Source: Asparagopsis taxiformis
Lineage: Eukaryota; Rhodophyta; Florideophyceae; Bonnemaisoniales; Bonnemaisoniaceae
Reading direction: 5' to 3'
Assembly (NCBI GenBank): GCA_030407315.1
Contig: JALQPE010001001.1
Coordinates: 1-64,000 of the forward strand
Length of the DNA: 64,000 nt
Under the pieces are notes generated by a model. It had not been told where the DNA came from. It ran no database searches and worked only from the letters and a program-made list of their open reading frames with translations. This document shows, one piece after another, positions 55,138 to 64,000 of this stretch (its first letter is position 1; every line of letters starts with the position of its first letter). Position numbers and translations under genes: made by a program.

Positions 55138-58100
55138 ATGGCGCAGCCACAACCCCGGCACGGGCTTGTCGAAACGTACAGCGAAGATGGGCCGATGCAT
55201 CCATCTGACAAGTACGGAAACGGAACCATTCTATGGGTTGATCCCGCTCGCGTTGTTTCAATTCCTGCTATCGCAGGGGCTAGCACCCCAGCCTCCGATG
55301 TCACATCCGTAGTGCATCTGGATTTCGAACGTCTCTATCTGTACGGTAGCATTGCGGACAATGGTGACGTAACCTTGGTGGGAGGCATGGACGTGTGCGA
55401 GGAGGTGTGGTCGCGCCCCCGACGGAACACATCGAGATATTTACTTCGCATGAGCTACGAATCTATTACTACCAAACCACATACGCTTGCCTCTATTCTC
55501 TTTCATCTCCTGGAGAGGGAGAGGATTATTCCGTTCTACGAAAGTGTAGCAATAGTCGCTCACATGCGAGACTGTTGGCATGAAGCTGAGAAGAAAGAGG
55601 ATCATGTGCCCCTTGCAGAACGTTTGCTCACAGCGTTTCGAAGGGCTGTGAGCAGTATGTACAAGTTTGACCTGCCAGCGAATGCTTCAATCGTTCTGGA
55701 TAAATGGTTCTCGTATGCCTACCATCGTCACACCTTTAACATTGTGCAAGCAGTCCGAAACTTCACCATTTCTGCTGGTGAAGATGGTAGTGTAGATATA
55801 GACACACGGGTATGGGATCTATTCCTCACGAGCTGTGGGTTGCTGGATTTATCCGTATCCTTCTTTATTCCCGTGTTTGTCCATGAGCGTGATGAGCAAT
55901 CAGCAGAGGATCCACTCAAAAACTCTCAGAGTCCTGGACCACCACTTCCAGTTCAGAAAGAGTTCTACACCGAGCATAACTTCTCCCAGTCCGCGATTGG
56001 TCGAGATGCCTTCTCAAGACAATCACTAGCATGCCAATTCTTCGTTTCACAGACCCAGGAGCGCGCTTCGCATCAAGATAGCTGGACAACTCCGAGACTT
56101 ACCACAACTTTCGAGAGGGTTGTATTTCTCATGGCATTGATACAAATGGACCGAGACTGGAAGTTGCAGGCAGAATCCCGGCCACGCTCACGTACAAGAA
56201 CGAGGTCTTCGAATAGACCCACGCCGCTTCTCAAGAAGGATAGTCCGTGGACTGCCCAGCGTCTTGGATATGGTATTCATGTGATTCTGAAGTCATGGGA
56301 TGTATTGGCAAAGTCGCTAGGGGCTACCAATACCGAGGAGCTCTTGCAACCGTACCTTCTGTACGACCAGAGAGTATTCACGTACCACGTCCTGGACTCG
56401 GAAAATAGGGGCTTCGCACCGCTTCGAGAGCTGAAGACTTTGTTGCACGGCAGAGGAGCTGTTCGAAGAGTGCAGCACTCGGCAAGCATCTCGAGTGCGG
56501 CTGTCCATCGTACGCTGCTGCAAGATGCTCAGATGCGCCTCTGCGCAACGTCCTTCTGGGAGCACATAATGACGATCTGTCGGCACAAAGAATTGTTCGA
56601 CCAAACCGTTTCTTCACCGCGAGCAATACCTTTCCTACAGGGCTTCCAGGCGTCGACTGGTTCCCCAGATGCTGGGAGGTTTACGACTATTCGGGCTCTG
56701 GGTATGGTTGAAAGGCAACTCACGGCATTCAGCCTCACAGAAGAGCCACAATCAACGCCCGACCCTAATGAGGAGCTGTTCGGAGACACTGAGAGAACAG
56801 CTTCTCCAGTACGGGATTCTCCGCCCGGCGGGAACGGAACGAGCCCGAATGCTAAACGCAGACGACTAGATGAAAGCCCTTCTGGTGCAGGAAGCTCGAG
56901 CAGGAATAGCGGTAACAGCGGTACCGCCGAAGCGGCCAGAGCTGATATAAAATCCATGCGTGCAGAAGATGAAGTGTTGATTCCTCCAGAAATGGACAAC
57001 ATGAAAGGATCTGTCCTGCATACTTTCAACTGCAGCTTCAGAGACCTTTTGAAGAACTATGACGCTGTTGACAATCCTCGAAAGCCGCAAATCCGGGAAG
57101 GTGCTCAGTTGGTACTCACTGACCCGCCGTACAATACTAGGCGTATGTCTGGCAGAGGAAACTCTGGTTACGATGTCCTCCGTCAGGAAGAAATCGAAGA
57201 CACGGTAGCTGAAATTTCCAAGGTGACGCGCAAGGGTGGTCATGTTCTCATATTCACATCTGCTGCTCTGTTCTACAATTGGGTATACGAGCTTCGCAAA
57301 GTGAAATACTCTACGGGTAGTCCTATGTTCGCGGTTGATTCGCAGCCTATCGTCTGTACTCGGAGCCCCACCCATTTTACTTCGCCTCCATATAGGATTA
57401 CAACCAGTTTGTTAAATATGGTCGAGCTGGTTGTACATGCTACGAAGCTGGGTAAGGGTAAAGAAGGCTGGGGGATGGTGAACTACCGAAATGCAGGATA
57501 CATCCCTTCTAGGTTCAAGGCTTGGACAAATGTCATCGACAACATCCCGCGCATCACAGCATCGGAGACAGTGAAATATTTGGACAAGGACAAGAAAAAG
57601 GTTACGTTGCGCCCCGAGCAGAAGACCGTAGCTCTCATGCAAGAGCTCATTGGACGTTTCTCAAACCAGGGAGACTTGGTCGTGGACATGTTTGCTGGCA
57701 CTTTCTCTACTGCAGTTGCATGCCTTACTATGCACCACGGTCAGTACAGGAGGTTTGTGGGGTGTGAGAAGTTCACGGACTGCTTTGAACTATCCCTTCC
57801 TAGAGTCAATCTTGCATTTCTGCAGCAGGTCTCCATTGGGAACTTTGCTCAACAGTCCACGCCCGCCCTGCAGCAGCTGGCCACTTCTCAACTCGGAACT
57901 TCCGATGACGATTCCCACTCGAAGAACCCCTCCAGTTTACCAAGTTCGACACAACTTCCACCCCACCTCATCAGCTTTCTGACCGCCATTTGGTGCATCC
58001 CAGACCAGCACAATGACTTGATAGACCTTCCTATTCACAAATGGCCACAATCACTGCTGGGCTTGTTGTCCACCATGGATAGTAAAACCCTGCTATCAAT

Positions 58101-58611
58101 TGATGCAATGGCACACAATGTATACGTTGCAACTTCAACTATACCTGCAGCTGGTGATGGACTCTTCGCAAGAGTAGATATTGATCCAGGAGATATCGTC
58201 GGGTACTATTTTGGGGCAGTGGTTTACAAGGATCTCTACCAAGCAAAACTGAAGACGTTTGGTACGGGTCCGACTTCGTTCTCGATTGAGCGCTTCCAGA
58301 AGTACGCAGTTCAAATCAAGGACCCAAATATCACCTGCTTGCTTCCGTCTACGTCTAGCCGCCCCATCTTCATTGTTCCATTCGAGTATTGCGCTGCTTC
58401 GAAAATCAACGACCCAACGTTCGTGGATCCAGCAGAGGGAACCGATCGCCCGTCGCGAACTGCTAATGTTAGTTTCTCCTCCCCTGTACAAGAACTCATC
58501 AGTGAGAGCTCTGTGTCTAGCTACCAAGTTGTATGTGTTACTGCTAACGAGGCTATCTCAGCTGGATCCGAGCTGTTTATCGAATACGGTCATGATTACT
58601 TCACTGTCTAG
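55138..58611 (+). CDS. PMS-B: ParB-derived + beta-class DNA methyltransferase + SET domain fusion
   Basis: Intact, 1157 residues from ATG 55138 (context gaaATGg, CT-rich leader). It is almost the same length and spacing as PMS-A, though the sequence is strongly diverged. The N-terminal ParB-like region is recognisable by position (ILWVDPARVVSI), but the DGxHR motif is replaced by GGMDV (82-86), so that domain has probably lost its original catalytic or nucleotide-binding function. The middle is helical. A basic signal, NAKRRRLDE, lies at 571-579. The methyltransferase has LVLTDPPYNTRR (659-670) and LVVDMFAGTFSTAVA (847-861); order IV then I, beta class; DPPY favours adenine. The SET domain is at 995-1155 (AAGDGLFARVDIDPGDI, ASKINDPTF, SAGSELFIEYGHDY). 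The coiled-coil and Tudor-like genes follow. Confidence 0.88.
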   Translation: MAQPQPRHGLVETYSEDGPMHPSDKYGNGTILWVDPARVVSIPAIAGASTPASDVTSVVHLDFERLYLYGSIADNGDVTLVGGMDVCEEVWSRPRRNTSRYLLRMSYESITTKPHTLASILFHLLERERIIPFYESVAIVAHMRDCWHEAEKKEDHVPLAERLLTAFRRAVSSMYKFDLPANASIVLDKWFSYAYHRHTFNIVQAVRNFTISAGEDGSVDIDTRVWDLFLTSCGLLDLSVSFFIPVFVHERDEQSAEDPLKNSQSPGPPLPVQKEFYTEHNFSQSAIGRDAFSRQSLACQFFVSQTQERASHQDSWTTPRLTTTFERVVFLMALIQMDRDWKLQAESRPRSRTRTRSSNRPTPLLKKDSPWTAQRLGYGIHVILKSWDVLAKSLGATNTEELLQPYLLYDQRVFTYHVLDSENRGFAPLRELKTLLHGRGAVRRVQHSASISSAAVHRTLLQDAQMRLCATSFWEHIMTICRHKELFDQTVSSPRAIPFLQGFQASTGSPDAGRFTTIRALGMVERQLTAFSLTEEPQSTPDPNEELFGDTERTASPVRDSPPGGNGTSPNAKRRRLDESPSGAGSSSRNSGNSGTAEAARADIKSMRAEDEVLIPPEMDNMKGSVLHTFNCSFRDLLKNYDAVDNPRKPQIREGAQLVLTDPPYNTRRMSGRGNSGYDVLRQEEIEDTVAEISKVTRKGGHVLIFTSAALFYNWVYELRKVKYSTGSPMFAVDSQPIVCTRSPTHFTSPPYRITTSLLNMVELVVHATKLGKGKEGWGMVNYRNAGYIPSRFKAWTNVIDNIPRITASETVKYLDKDKKKVTLRPEQKTVALMQELIGRFSNQGDLVVDMFAGTFSTAVACLTMHHGQYRRFVGCEKFTDCFELSLPRVNLAFLQQVSIGNFAQQSTPALQQLATSQLGTSDDDSHSKNPSSLPSSTQLPPHLISFLTAIWCIPDQHNDLIDLPIHKWPQSLLGLLSTMDSKTLLSIDAMAHNVYVATSTIPAAGDGLFARVDIDPGDIVGYYFGAVVYKDLYQAKLKTFGTGPTSFSIERFQKYAVQIKDPNITCLLPSTSSRPIFIVPFEYCAASKINDPTFVDPAEGTDRPSRTANVSFSSPVQELISESSVSSYQVVCVTANEAISAGSELFIEYGHDYFTV

Positions 58612-58796
58612 CTGTTACCCTCTCACAGTCAAATTTCACTAGTAAATCCTTCTCCATTAATGTTTTCACTCTGTTTCCCATACCTTCAATTTATTTTTAT
58701 CGTAATGTACTCTTTCCCCCAAGCAAGCAATGCGTAGAAGAATTTCCCGTTTGGTACGTAATGCGTCTGCATAAGGTTGGACAAGGTATATTCTGT

Positions 58797-58924
58797 GCGT
58801 AAAATTTGGTAATTTTTTGGGCTCAAAAATTACTGCAGTAAAAACTGATCTACCCGAGTGCACTTTGCTAGATCAGTTTTTACTGCAGTAATTTTAGAGC
58901 CCAAAAAATTACCAAATTTTACGC
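58797..58924. repeat. 128-nt nested palindrome (solo copy)
   Basis: The outer arms read GCGTAAAATTTGGTAATTTT and continue through GGGCTC into the inner ACTGCAGTAAAAACTGATCTA hairpin. It lies 185 bp after the PMS-B stop. It shows that the palindrome exists independently of the 0.6-kb arms. Confidence 0.9.
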
Positions 58925-59310
58925 TGCCTTGTATGTGTTCTGGCATACCACGGGCACCACACAACCCTACATGGCATGTCGAAGGCTGAGGTTTGGATAC
59001 CAGCCGTTCTTAGTTGTTTGCCTTGTTCCACATGCGGACGGTCTCCGCTTGTTTTTCAGCACAATGACAATGTAGAGAGAAATGCAGGTACCACAACTGT
59101 CTTGTACATTGTACATCCATTCTCGCATTTCGTACATCATGCATGTACCACACGCAGGAAAAGCTGCTCAATGTACATTCTATGTGGTATGAAGTTTAAC
59201 GCTTCTATAATTATAGCGTTAACGCTCCTAGCAACAAAACAGCCCGGAAGAACAAACTGAGCCGTGGTCATCTACATAGTCAGCTAGTGCTGCTTACATA
59301 GTGCTGAGAT

Positions 59311-59425
59311 TAAATTTCGGTAATTTTTCTAGCTATGAAATTACTGCAGTAAAAACTGATCTACCTATGTGCACTTGGGTAGATCACTCTTTACTGCAGC
59401 AATTTCAGCGCAAAAAAGATTACCA
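59311..59425. repeat. Diverged copy of the nested palindrome
   Basis: AAATTTCGGTAATTTTT and ATTACTGCAGTAAAAACTG on the left, with degraded counterparts on the right. It lies between PMS-B and coiled-coil gene B. Confidence 0.8.
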
Positions 59426-59728
59426 ATTTCCTTGCCCCGAATATACCTTAGCCTACGTTCTGCAAACACATAGAGATGTAACCAAAATAACTTCTCTGGC
59501 TGATTGCATTGCTGGCTCCATTGCTTTTGGGTATGCCCAGGACCGTTACTGCCCGCAGCTTTTGTAACGGCCGTACCAATGTCCTTATCCGTTACATCTT
59601 CCGTCCATGCTCGAGACAAGTTTCCCCCTGGTCTCTTCTACTTATCTTTCCCTTCTCCTCAGCAACGTTTCCAGTTCTACTCAAGTACTCTATCCTGGGC
59701 GTGAACCATTCAACGGTTTCCAGCAAAA

Positions 59729-61402
59729 ATGAGAGATGATTTATCTTTGACTAGGTTTGCAAAGTTCGAAGAACGGTTCGCATCCCTCGAACAGTACATG
59801 CGCGATTCCCTTTCGTCTATTCAATTGGAGCTGGCGTGTATTCGATACATGGCCTCCGCTGCTGCCGGAACAAACACAGTCCCTTCAGTTGTTCTGGATG
59901 AGAGATCAAGAAAAGCAGGTCAAATTGCCACGCTGGTGTCTTCTCTGTTCAACAACAGGCAGGTGACATCTCGATTCGTCGCTTTCAGAACTGTTGCAGA
60001 GCTTGTTAAAACCTTTGTTGACGCCAATTTGCTCAACAATTGTAATTCGAGGTCTGCAACATCACCACAGGTGGATTCCTGCACAACGTTGCTTCTTGCT
60101 GCCCTGTCGTTTTCGCAGACTTCAAGTTCAAATTCTGAGGTAAGGCAATCTAAGAGATCTCTTATCGGAACGGCAGTAGGGAAACGACATGTGTTCTTAA
60201 AACGCTCTATTATCGGAACTGCGTTTATTTCAATGGCAAATGACAGAATTGTGCGATGGAAGGACTCGACGAGCAGGAATGCTGGGGTCCTCGATCCTGG
60301 GGAGGAGGAGGACTTGAACAGCAATACTCTATCTCGAGACTATGCACTACGCAATGCTACAGTAGTGCCCATCGAAAAGCCGTCTTGGCTGCACATTTCC
60401 CAACGAGCTCTTTTCCATGCCATGGATATTTCGATGCCCACGGAGGCAGAACGAAACGTGGAACAGTCTACGCATTTGCAGGTTACTCTTTCAAAGCGTC
60501 GCCGACTGTCTGGTTCGAAAGAAGCACGCCGTACTGGTACATCCTCTTCATCTTCTTCCGCTGTATCCAACCTTTCTCCGTCTGACTTACAGTCTATTCC
60601 GATTATTACCTCTGCACTACGGCAGCTTACACAGTTCTTCAACACTTCCCGGAAACAGATGAAAATGGAATTGGTCAAACAAGCATTCTTCCTCATCCAC
60701 CGAGATATGAAGGCAACTGTGGATGTTTCTCCTGCCCATGCTGTTTCCACAACAGAAATGTGTCCACCTGACTCTATTCCGACAACTTCGAGAGCTTACG
60801 GAACAGGAGAAGAAGCTCTCGAAGTGTATTCAAAAAATGATTCCATCTTCTCAAATTTCATTCTGAGCCGTCCTGAGCTTCACATTCAGGTTACTTACAT
60901 AGTTCAGGTGAGCGGTGATATCGATGGTGAAAACATTGCGAGTACGCGAGTGGAGAAGTTGGCTGTCTGTTCATTCTCCTTTCTTACTCTAGCTATGATA
61001 TTGTTATGCAGTTTTTGCCAATGTACACAACTGGAGATGCTCTGTCATGAACCTCATGCTATTCAAGCATGTTATAAGATTGCAATATGCCTCCAAGGTT
61101 TATTTAACGAAGCCCTGAAACAACAGCCTACATCTCATTTTGGGAAGGATGGATTCCCCTTGCGCGTTACATGGGGACATCTTGAGCTCCGGGACTACCT
61201 CATGGGAGGTGACTGCCTCACGGGGATCATTAGAAAGAAGAGAAACCTAACAGCACAAGAATACGAGTCTGTCCGTTTCGTTTCAGGCTTCAGACATACT
61301 GAGCGCTCAGAAGATAACCCACCAAACAGACCAGTTTCCAATCATGATTGTGTACCTCTCGAGGAGGATGATGAACTTGGTATTTCTTTAATTGGCATGT
61401 AG
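59729..61402 (+). CDS. Coiled-coil protein B of the PMS module (novel)
   Basis: An intact frame of 557 residues from ATG 59729. N-terminal coiled coil (FAKFEERFASLEQYMRDSL), helical region, and a Ser-rich middle with KRRRLSG-like basic residues. The C-terminal part is conserved with coiled-coil protein A (LHIQVTYIVQVSGDIDG, VEKLAVCSFSFLTLAM, FNEALKQQ). A short internal duplication is visible (KRSLIGTA and KRSIIGTA). The tail is acidic. It follows PMS-B on the same strand and converges on the Tudor-like gene, 126 bp between stops. No known family recognised. Confidence 0.75.
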   Translation: MRDDLSLTRFAKFEERFASLEQYMRDSLSSIQLELACIRYMASAAAGTNTVPSVVLDERSRKAGQIATLVSSLFNNRQVTSRFVAFRTVAELVKTFVDANLLNNCNSRSATSPQVDSCTTLLLAALSFSQTSSSNSEVRQSKRSLIGTAVGKRHVFLKRSIIGTAFISMANDRIVRWKDSTSRNAGVLDPGEEEDLNSNTLSRDYALRNATVVPIEKPSWLHISQRALFHAMDISMPTEAERNVEQSTHLQVTLSKRRRLSGSKEARRTGTSSSSSSAVSNLSPSDLQSIPIITSALRQLTQFFNTSRKQMKMELVKQAFFLIHRDMKATVDVSPAHAVSTTEMCPPDSIPTTSRAYGTGEEALEVYSKNDSIFSNFILSRPELHIQVTYIVQVSGDIDGENIASTRVEKLAVCSFSFLTLAMILLCSFCQCTQLEMLCHEPHAIQACYKIAICLQGLFNEALKQQPTSHFGKDGFPLRVTWGHLELRDYLMGGDCLTGIIRKKRNLTAQEYESVRFVSGFRHTERSEDNPPNRPVSNHDCVPLEEDDELGISLIGM

Positions 61403-61528
61403 AACTGTTCTAGCTGGAACACCGTCGTCTTCATGTGACTGTAGTAGTTCCCATTGCTTGCCTCTGCTCCGCAATGTATGCTTCAGAATAATTAAACTAG
61501 TTCTTCCATGTTCATCTCACTACCTGTA

Positions 61529-63218
61529 TCATTTTATGTACTCCTCTGCCCTTTTCTCTGACACACTATACCCCACCACATCATTGACCACATCTTCCGA
61601 TATTAACTTGCCTATTCTACATGGTTCTTCCACACCACGGAATATGACATACGGCATATGCACTCTCAATGTTCCCCACAACATGTCACCAGCCCTTCCT
61701 CTTTTCCTTTGCGTCGTAGGTTCCCATTCAATGCGGAAACATTTCTTTCTTTCGCTTCTCCACCCTTCTAGACCCCCGTCACCATCGAACCCCCCGTGCA
61801 CGCCACATATCGAGGGACATTCCTGCAGCTCCATTCCGTTCACATATCCACCTTGGACTACAGCACTACCGTTGCGAGCCAGACACCATACGTTAGATTT
61901 AGATCCGGCAATGCAGAACGAGCTACTGCCAATTGCAACAGATGTCGACTGTGCTTCCATCGTTTCCGAGCACAATATCGTACCAAACAACCGCAGAGCA
62001 CATGGCCTCGCTGTTCCGTTCATGTCACCACACTCTTCATTCTCCTCCCCTTCCGAGTTGCTTATGTTACGCCTATTAACCAGAGACTCAGTTCGCCATC
62101 TGTGCCCCAATCCTAGCAGATCCGATAGTGTGGAAAAACTGGAACACGTAATGTTCACAGCTTCTCCGCCATTTCCAGCCACTGCCGCGTGAAGCCCTGG
62201 GTACACTTTGTAATACCCCCCTTGATAGGTTTCTGCTGTTCCCTTTAGCATTTCCCGGAATAGCTCAGTGCTCAATGAGAAATCTGGACAGGTCCGCTAA
62301 TAGCCGTTCCACTCGTGCATGCACCGTCAATCTCACCATGTGGGTAGCCACCCCCTGGGGTTGACAAAGTGCTTCGATTAACCTTTTCCACAACTTTCTC
62401 TACCGCACGCTGCAAGAGCATTAACAAAACCTTACCAGCCGATACTGTTGATGCACAATTTAGAACCCTTTCGTTCCAACCAAGCCGAATCTCGCTAGCA
62501 TTTCCAGAAAGCATTATATTTTCTAGTGTTCTCAGCCTTGTCTCCATACCACTGTATGTTTTGACGTCAAGTGCTGATTCCACTTTTGGCTTCTTCCTCT
62601 GCGGTGATATCGCTTCAGATTCTCCATCTGATTGGTCATGACATTCTACTCTCTCCGCTTCGTAATCCACAGCCTCTCCATTGCTCGTTCGCCACGGTGT
62701 CGGGGGCTGGCCCCCCGACATCAACTTATTTCCGAGCAGAAACTTTACGTTTTCGTAGGCGACACAAGGATAATTCATTTCAGGAATAGCATCGTATAAC
62801 AATCTGCCTTCTGCCACTGCCATTTCATTATGACTCGGCTTCACAGCGTTCGAATGCCGCCACGTAGTGACTTCCAAGACTGAATCTCCTTTTCCTCCCT
62901 CGTCAACCTCACGATTGCATCATCCACATCCTTTCCATTCTGCTCCACCACACCAGGCGTGTACATTCCATCTCCTCTGTCTACGTCGATGCGGTCTCCC
63001 ACTGACGGCTTACCACTGCAGATAGGATACTGCTCAGGAAGTTTCATTTCCACAACCGTAGCCTTCCACCATATTGCGTCATCGCCAACTTGGAACCATA
63101 CGTCTATTTCCGTTCCGACACATGGGAGTGCATCTACGGCAGCTGCCCGCTCACGCTCACGACCAGCTTTCGCTTTTTCGCTCTGTCGCCTAATTCGCAA
63201 TGATTCACGCCTCGTCAT
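61529..63218 (-). CDS. Tudor-like/coiled-coil protein B, two frame steps
   Basis: From ATG 63218: a basic Arg-rich start, then a Tudor-like barrel (GTEIDVWFQVGDDAIWWKAT, VGDRIDVDRGDG). After a one-base backward step near 62860 come YENVKFLLGNKLMSGG and PWR, a nuclear signal (QRKKPKVES) and a short coiled coil (METRLRTLENIML). After a second step near 62275 comes the C-terminal 245 residues. All parts have counterparts in the same order in the gene at 19446-20806, which argues that the three frames are one gene of about 540 residues. Function unknown. The Tudor call is by pattern only. Confidence 0.6.
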
Positions 63219-64000
63219 AGTTCCTCCACGAAATAAAGATACTACAACGCACTATCTGCAATTATGTTTAGGACAAGTCTTCGTCGACTTCTTCACTAGA
63301 TACTACTTCACCCATGTCTGTAACGTCCAATTTTTCATTTTTATCGTATGATACGAAATCACTACCTTGTTCCCTACTGCCGCACAAGTTTTCAAATCCA
63401 CTAATACTGCGTTTAAGATACTATAGTATCGTTACTATAGTAACGCTTAAAGCCAGGGCGGAACTCAATATTCAGGTCAATCTTGTGTATGCGGGAGTGA
63501 CTTTATTACAAAATTTTGCGACTTCGACAGTAACTATGCCGTAGTATCTGTGCTAAAAATCAACATAGATGGTGCCATTCTTTACTAAGTAATACTACAG
63601 AAACTAAACTCAAGTACAATTATCTACTCTTTCGACCGTACCTTACCTATGGTAGAACAATGACCATAACGAGATTAGCTAGTTCACGTCATACACTCTG
63701 TATCTCGCCTCTTTCATATGATTCTGCGTGGACGTCCAAAACGTGACGTCATCGAAGGGTATGGCGCGTTGGAACAGTCAGTACCACTCCATCCCTCTAC
63801 CGTCACTACATTGCTACGACTACCACCAGTACCTCAGACCGGCGTGACCATCAATGTTCATGGTTCGAGTCCAACATGGTACTGTCATACATATGGTTCC
63901 CTCGTTTCGTGATTACAGCAAGTAAATTCTAAAAATAATGGAATATGCCACCTCCGGTCACCGTCATGACCAACGCGACGTGTCTTTGTCCTTTCCAATG
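63219..64000. other. No gene recognised
   Basis: It probably holds the promoter of Tudor-like gene B. Two adjacent short palindromes are present (63417-63433 with TACTATAGTA, 63435-63446 with TTACTATAGTAA). No coding region supported. Confidence 0.5.

Noticed and set aside
61392..62192. 266-residue plus-strand frame
   Set aside because: It lies antisense to the C-terminal part of Tudor-like gene B, which has a paralogue. The plus-strand frame has none.
63855..63885. tRNA-like GGTTCGAGTCC sequence
   Set aside because: No matching acceptor, D or anticodon stems around it.

Overview
The window looks like nuclear DNA of an intron-poor, non-model eukaryote. The evidence is eukaryotic-only families (Ty1/copia, MULE with SWIM finger, Ulp1-like protease, PIF1/Helitron-type helicase, CACTA/Plavaka-like and DUF7869-type transposases, SET domains), strong CT-rich leaders, long uninterrupted reading frames, and no rRNA, tRNA or bacterial operon. 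A red alga or another alga/protist would fit, but I cannot name the organism. The region is an accessory, repeat-rich island.

Layout: 1-4.2 kb, relic of a TNP2-like transposase. 4.9-15.2 kb, two ParB-dioxygenase genes (called PD1 and PD2) lying among four 0.28-0.35 kb foldback repeats built from nested palindromes. 15.5-22.6 kb, module A: a ParB-DNA methyltransferase-SET gene (PMS-A), a Tudor-like/coiled-coil gene and a second coiled-coil gene. 23.1-25.4 kb, an array of short palindromes followed by a frame-broken, ParB-less methyltransferase paralogue. 25.6-28.1 kb, an intact DUF7869-type transposase-like gene. 28.2-40.9 kb, mobile-element remains (copia tail, MULE with Ulp1-like protease, PIF1/Helitron helicase, minisatellite). 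40.9-44.9 kb, the better-preserved TNP2-like transposase gene. 45.7-54.8 kb, a 9.1-kb unit bounded by 0.6-kb almost identical inverted repeats, containing a third ParB-dioxygenase gene (PD3) and a satellite. 55.1-63.2 kb, module B: PMS-B, coiled-coil gene, Tudor-like gene.

The likely new system is the set of ParB-headed fusion proteins. PMS joins a ParB-like domain to a bacterial-type beta-class DNA amino-methyltransferase and a SET protein-lysine methyltransferase in one chain. PD joins a ParB-like domain to a 2-oxoglutarate/Fe(II) dioxygenase. In both PMS modules a convergent pair of novel genes, one Tudor-like and one coiled-coil, lies next door. My inference is a DNA/chromatin modification system carried by, or riding with, selfish elements: PMS writes methyl marks, PD may oxidise or erase them, and the ParB domains may recognise palindromic sites. 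None of the activities is shown by sequence alone.

Many genes are broken by single-base frame shifts, mostly one missing base and often in homopolymers. PMS-A, PMS-B, both coiled-coil genes and the DUF7869 gene are unbroken. Whether the breaks are assembly errors, decay or slippage is open and affects every gene model given here as a span.
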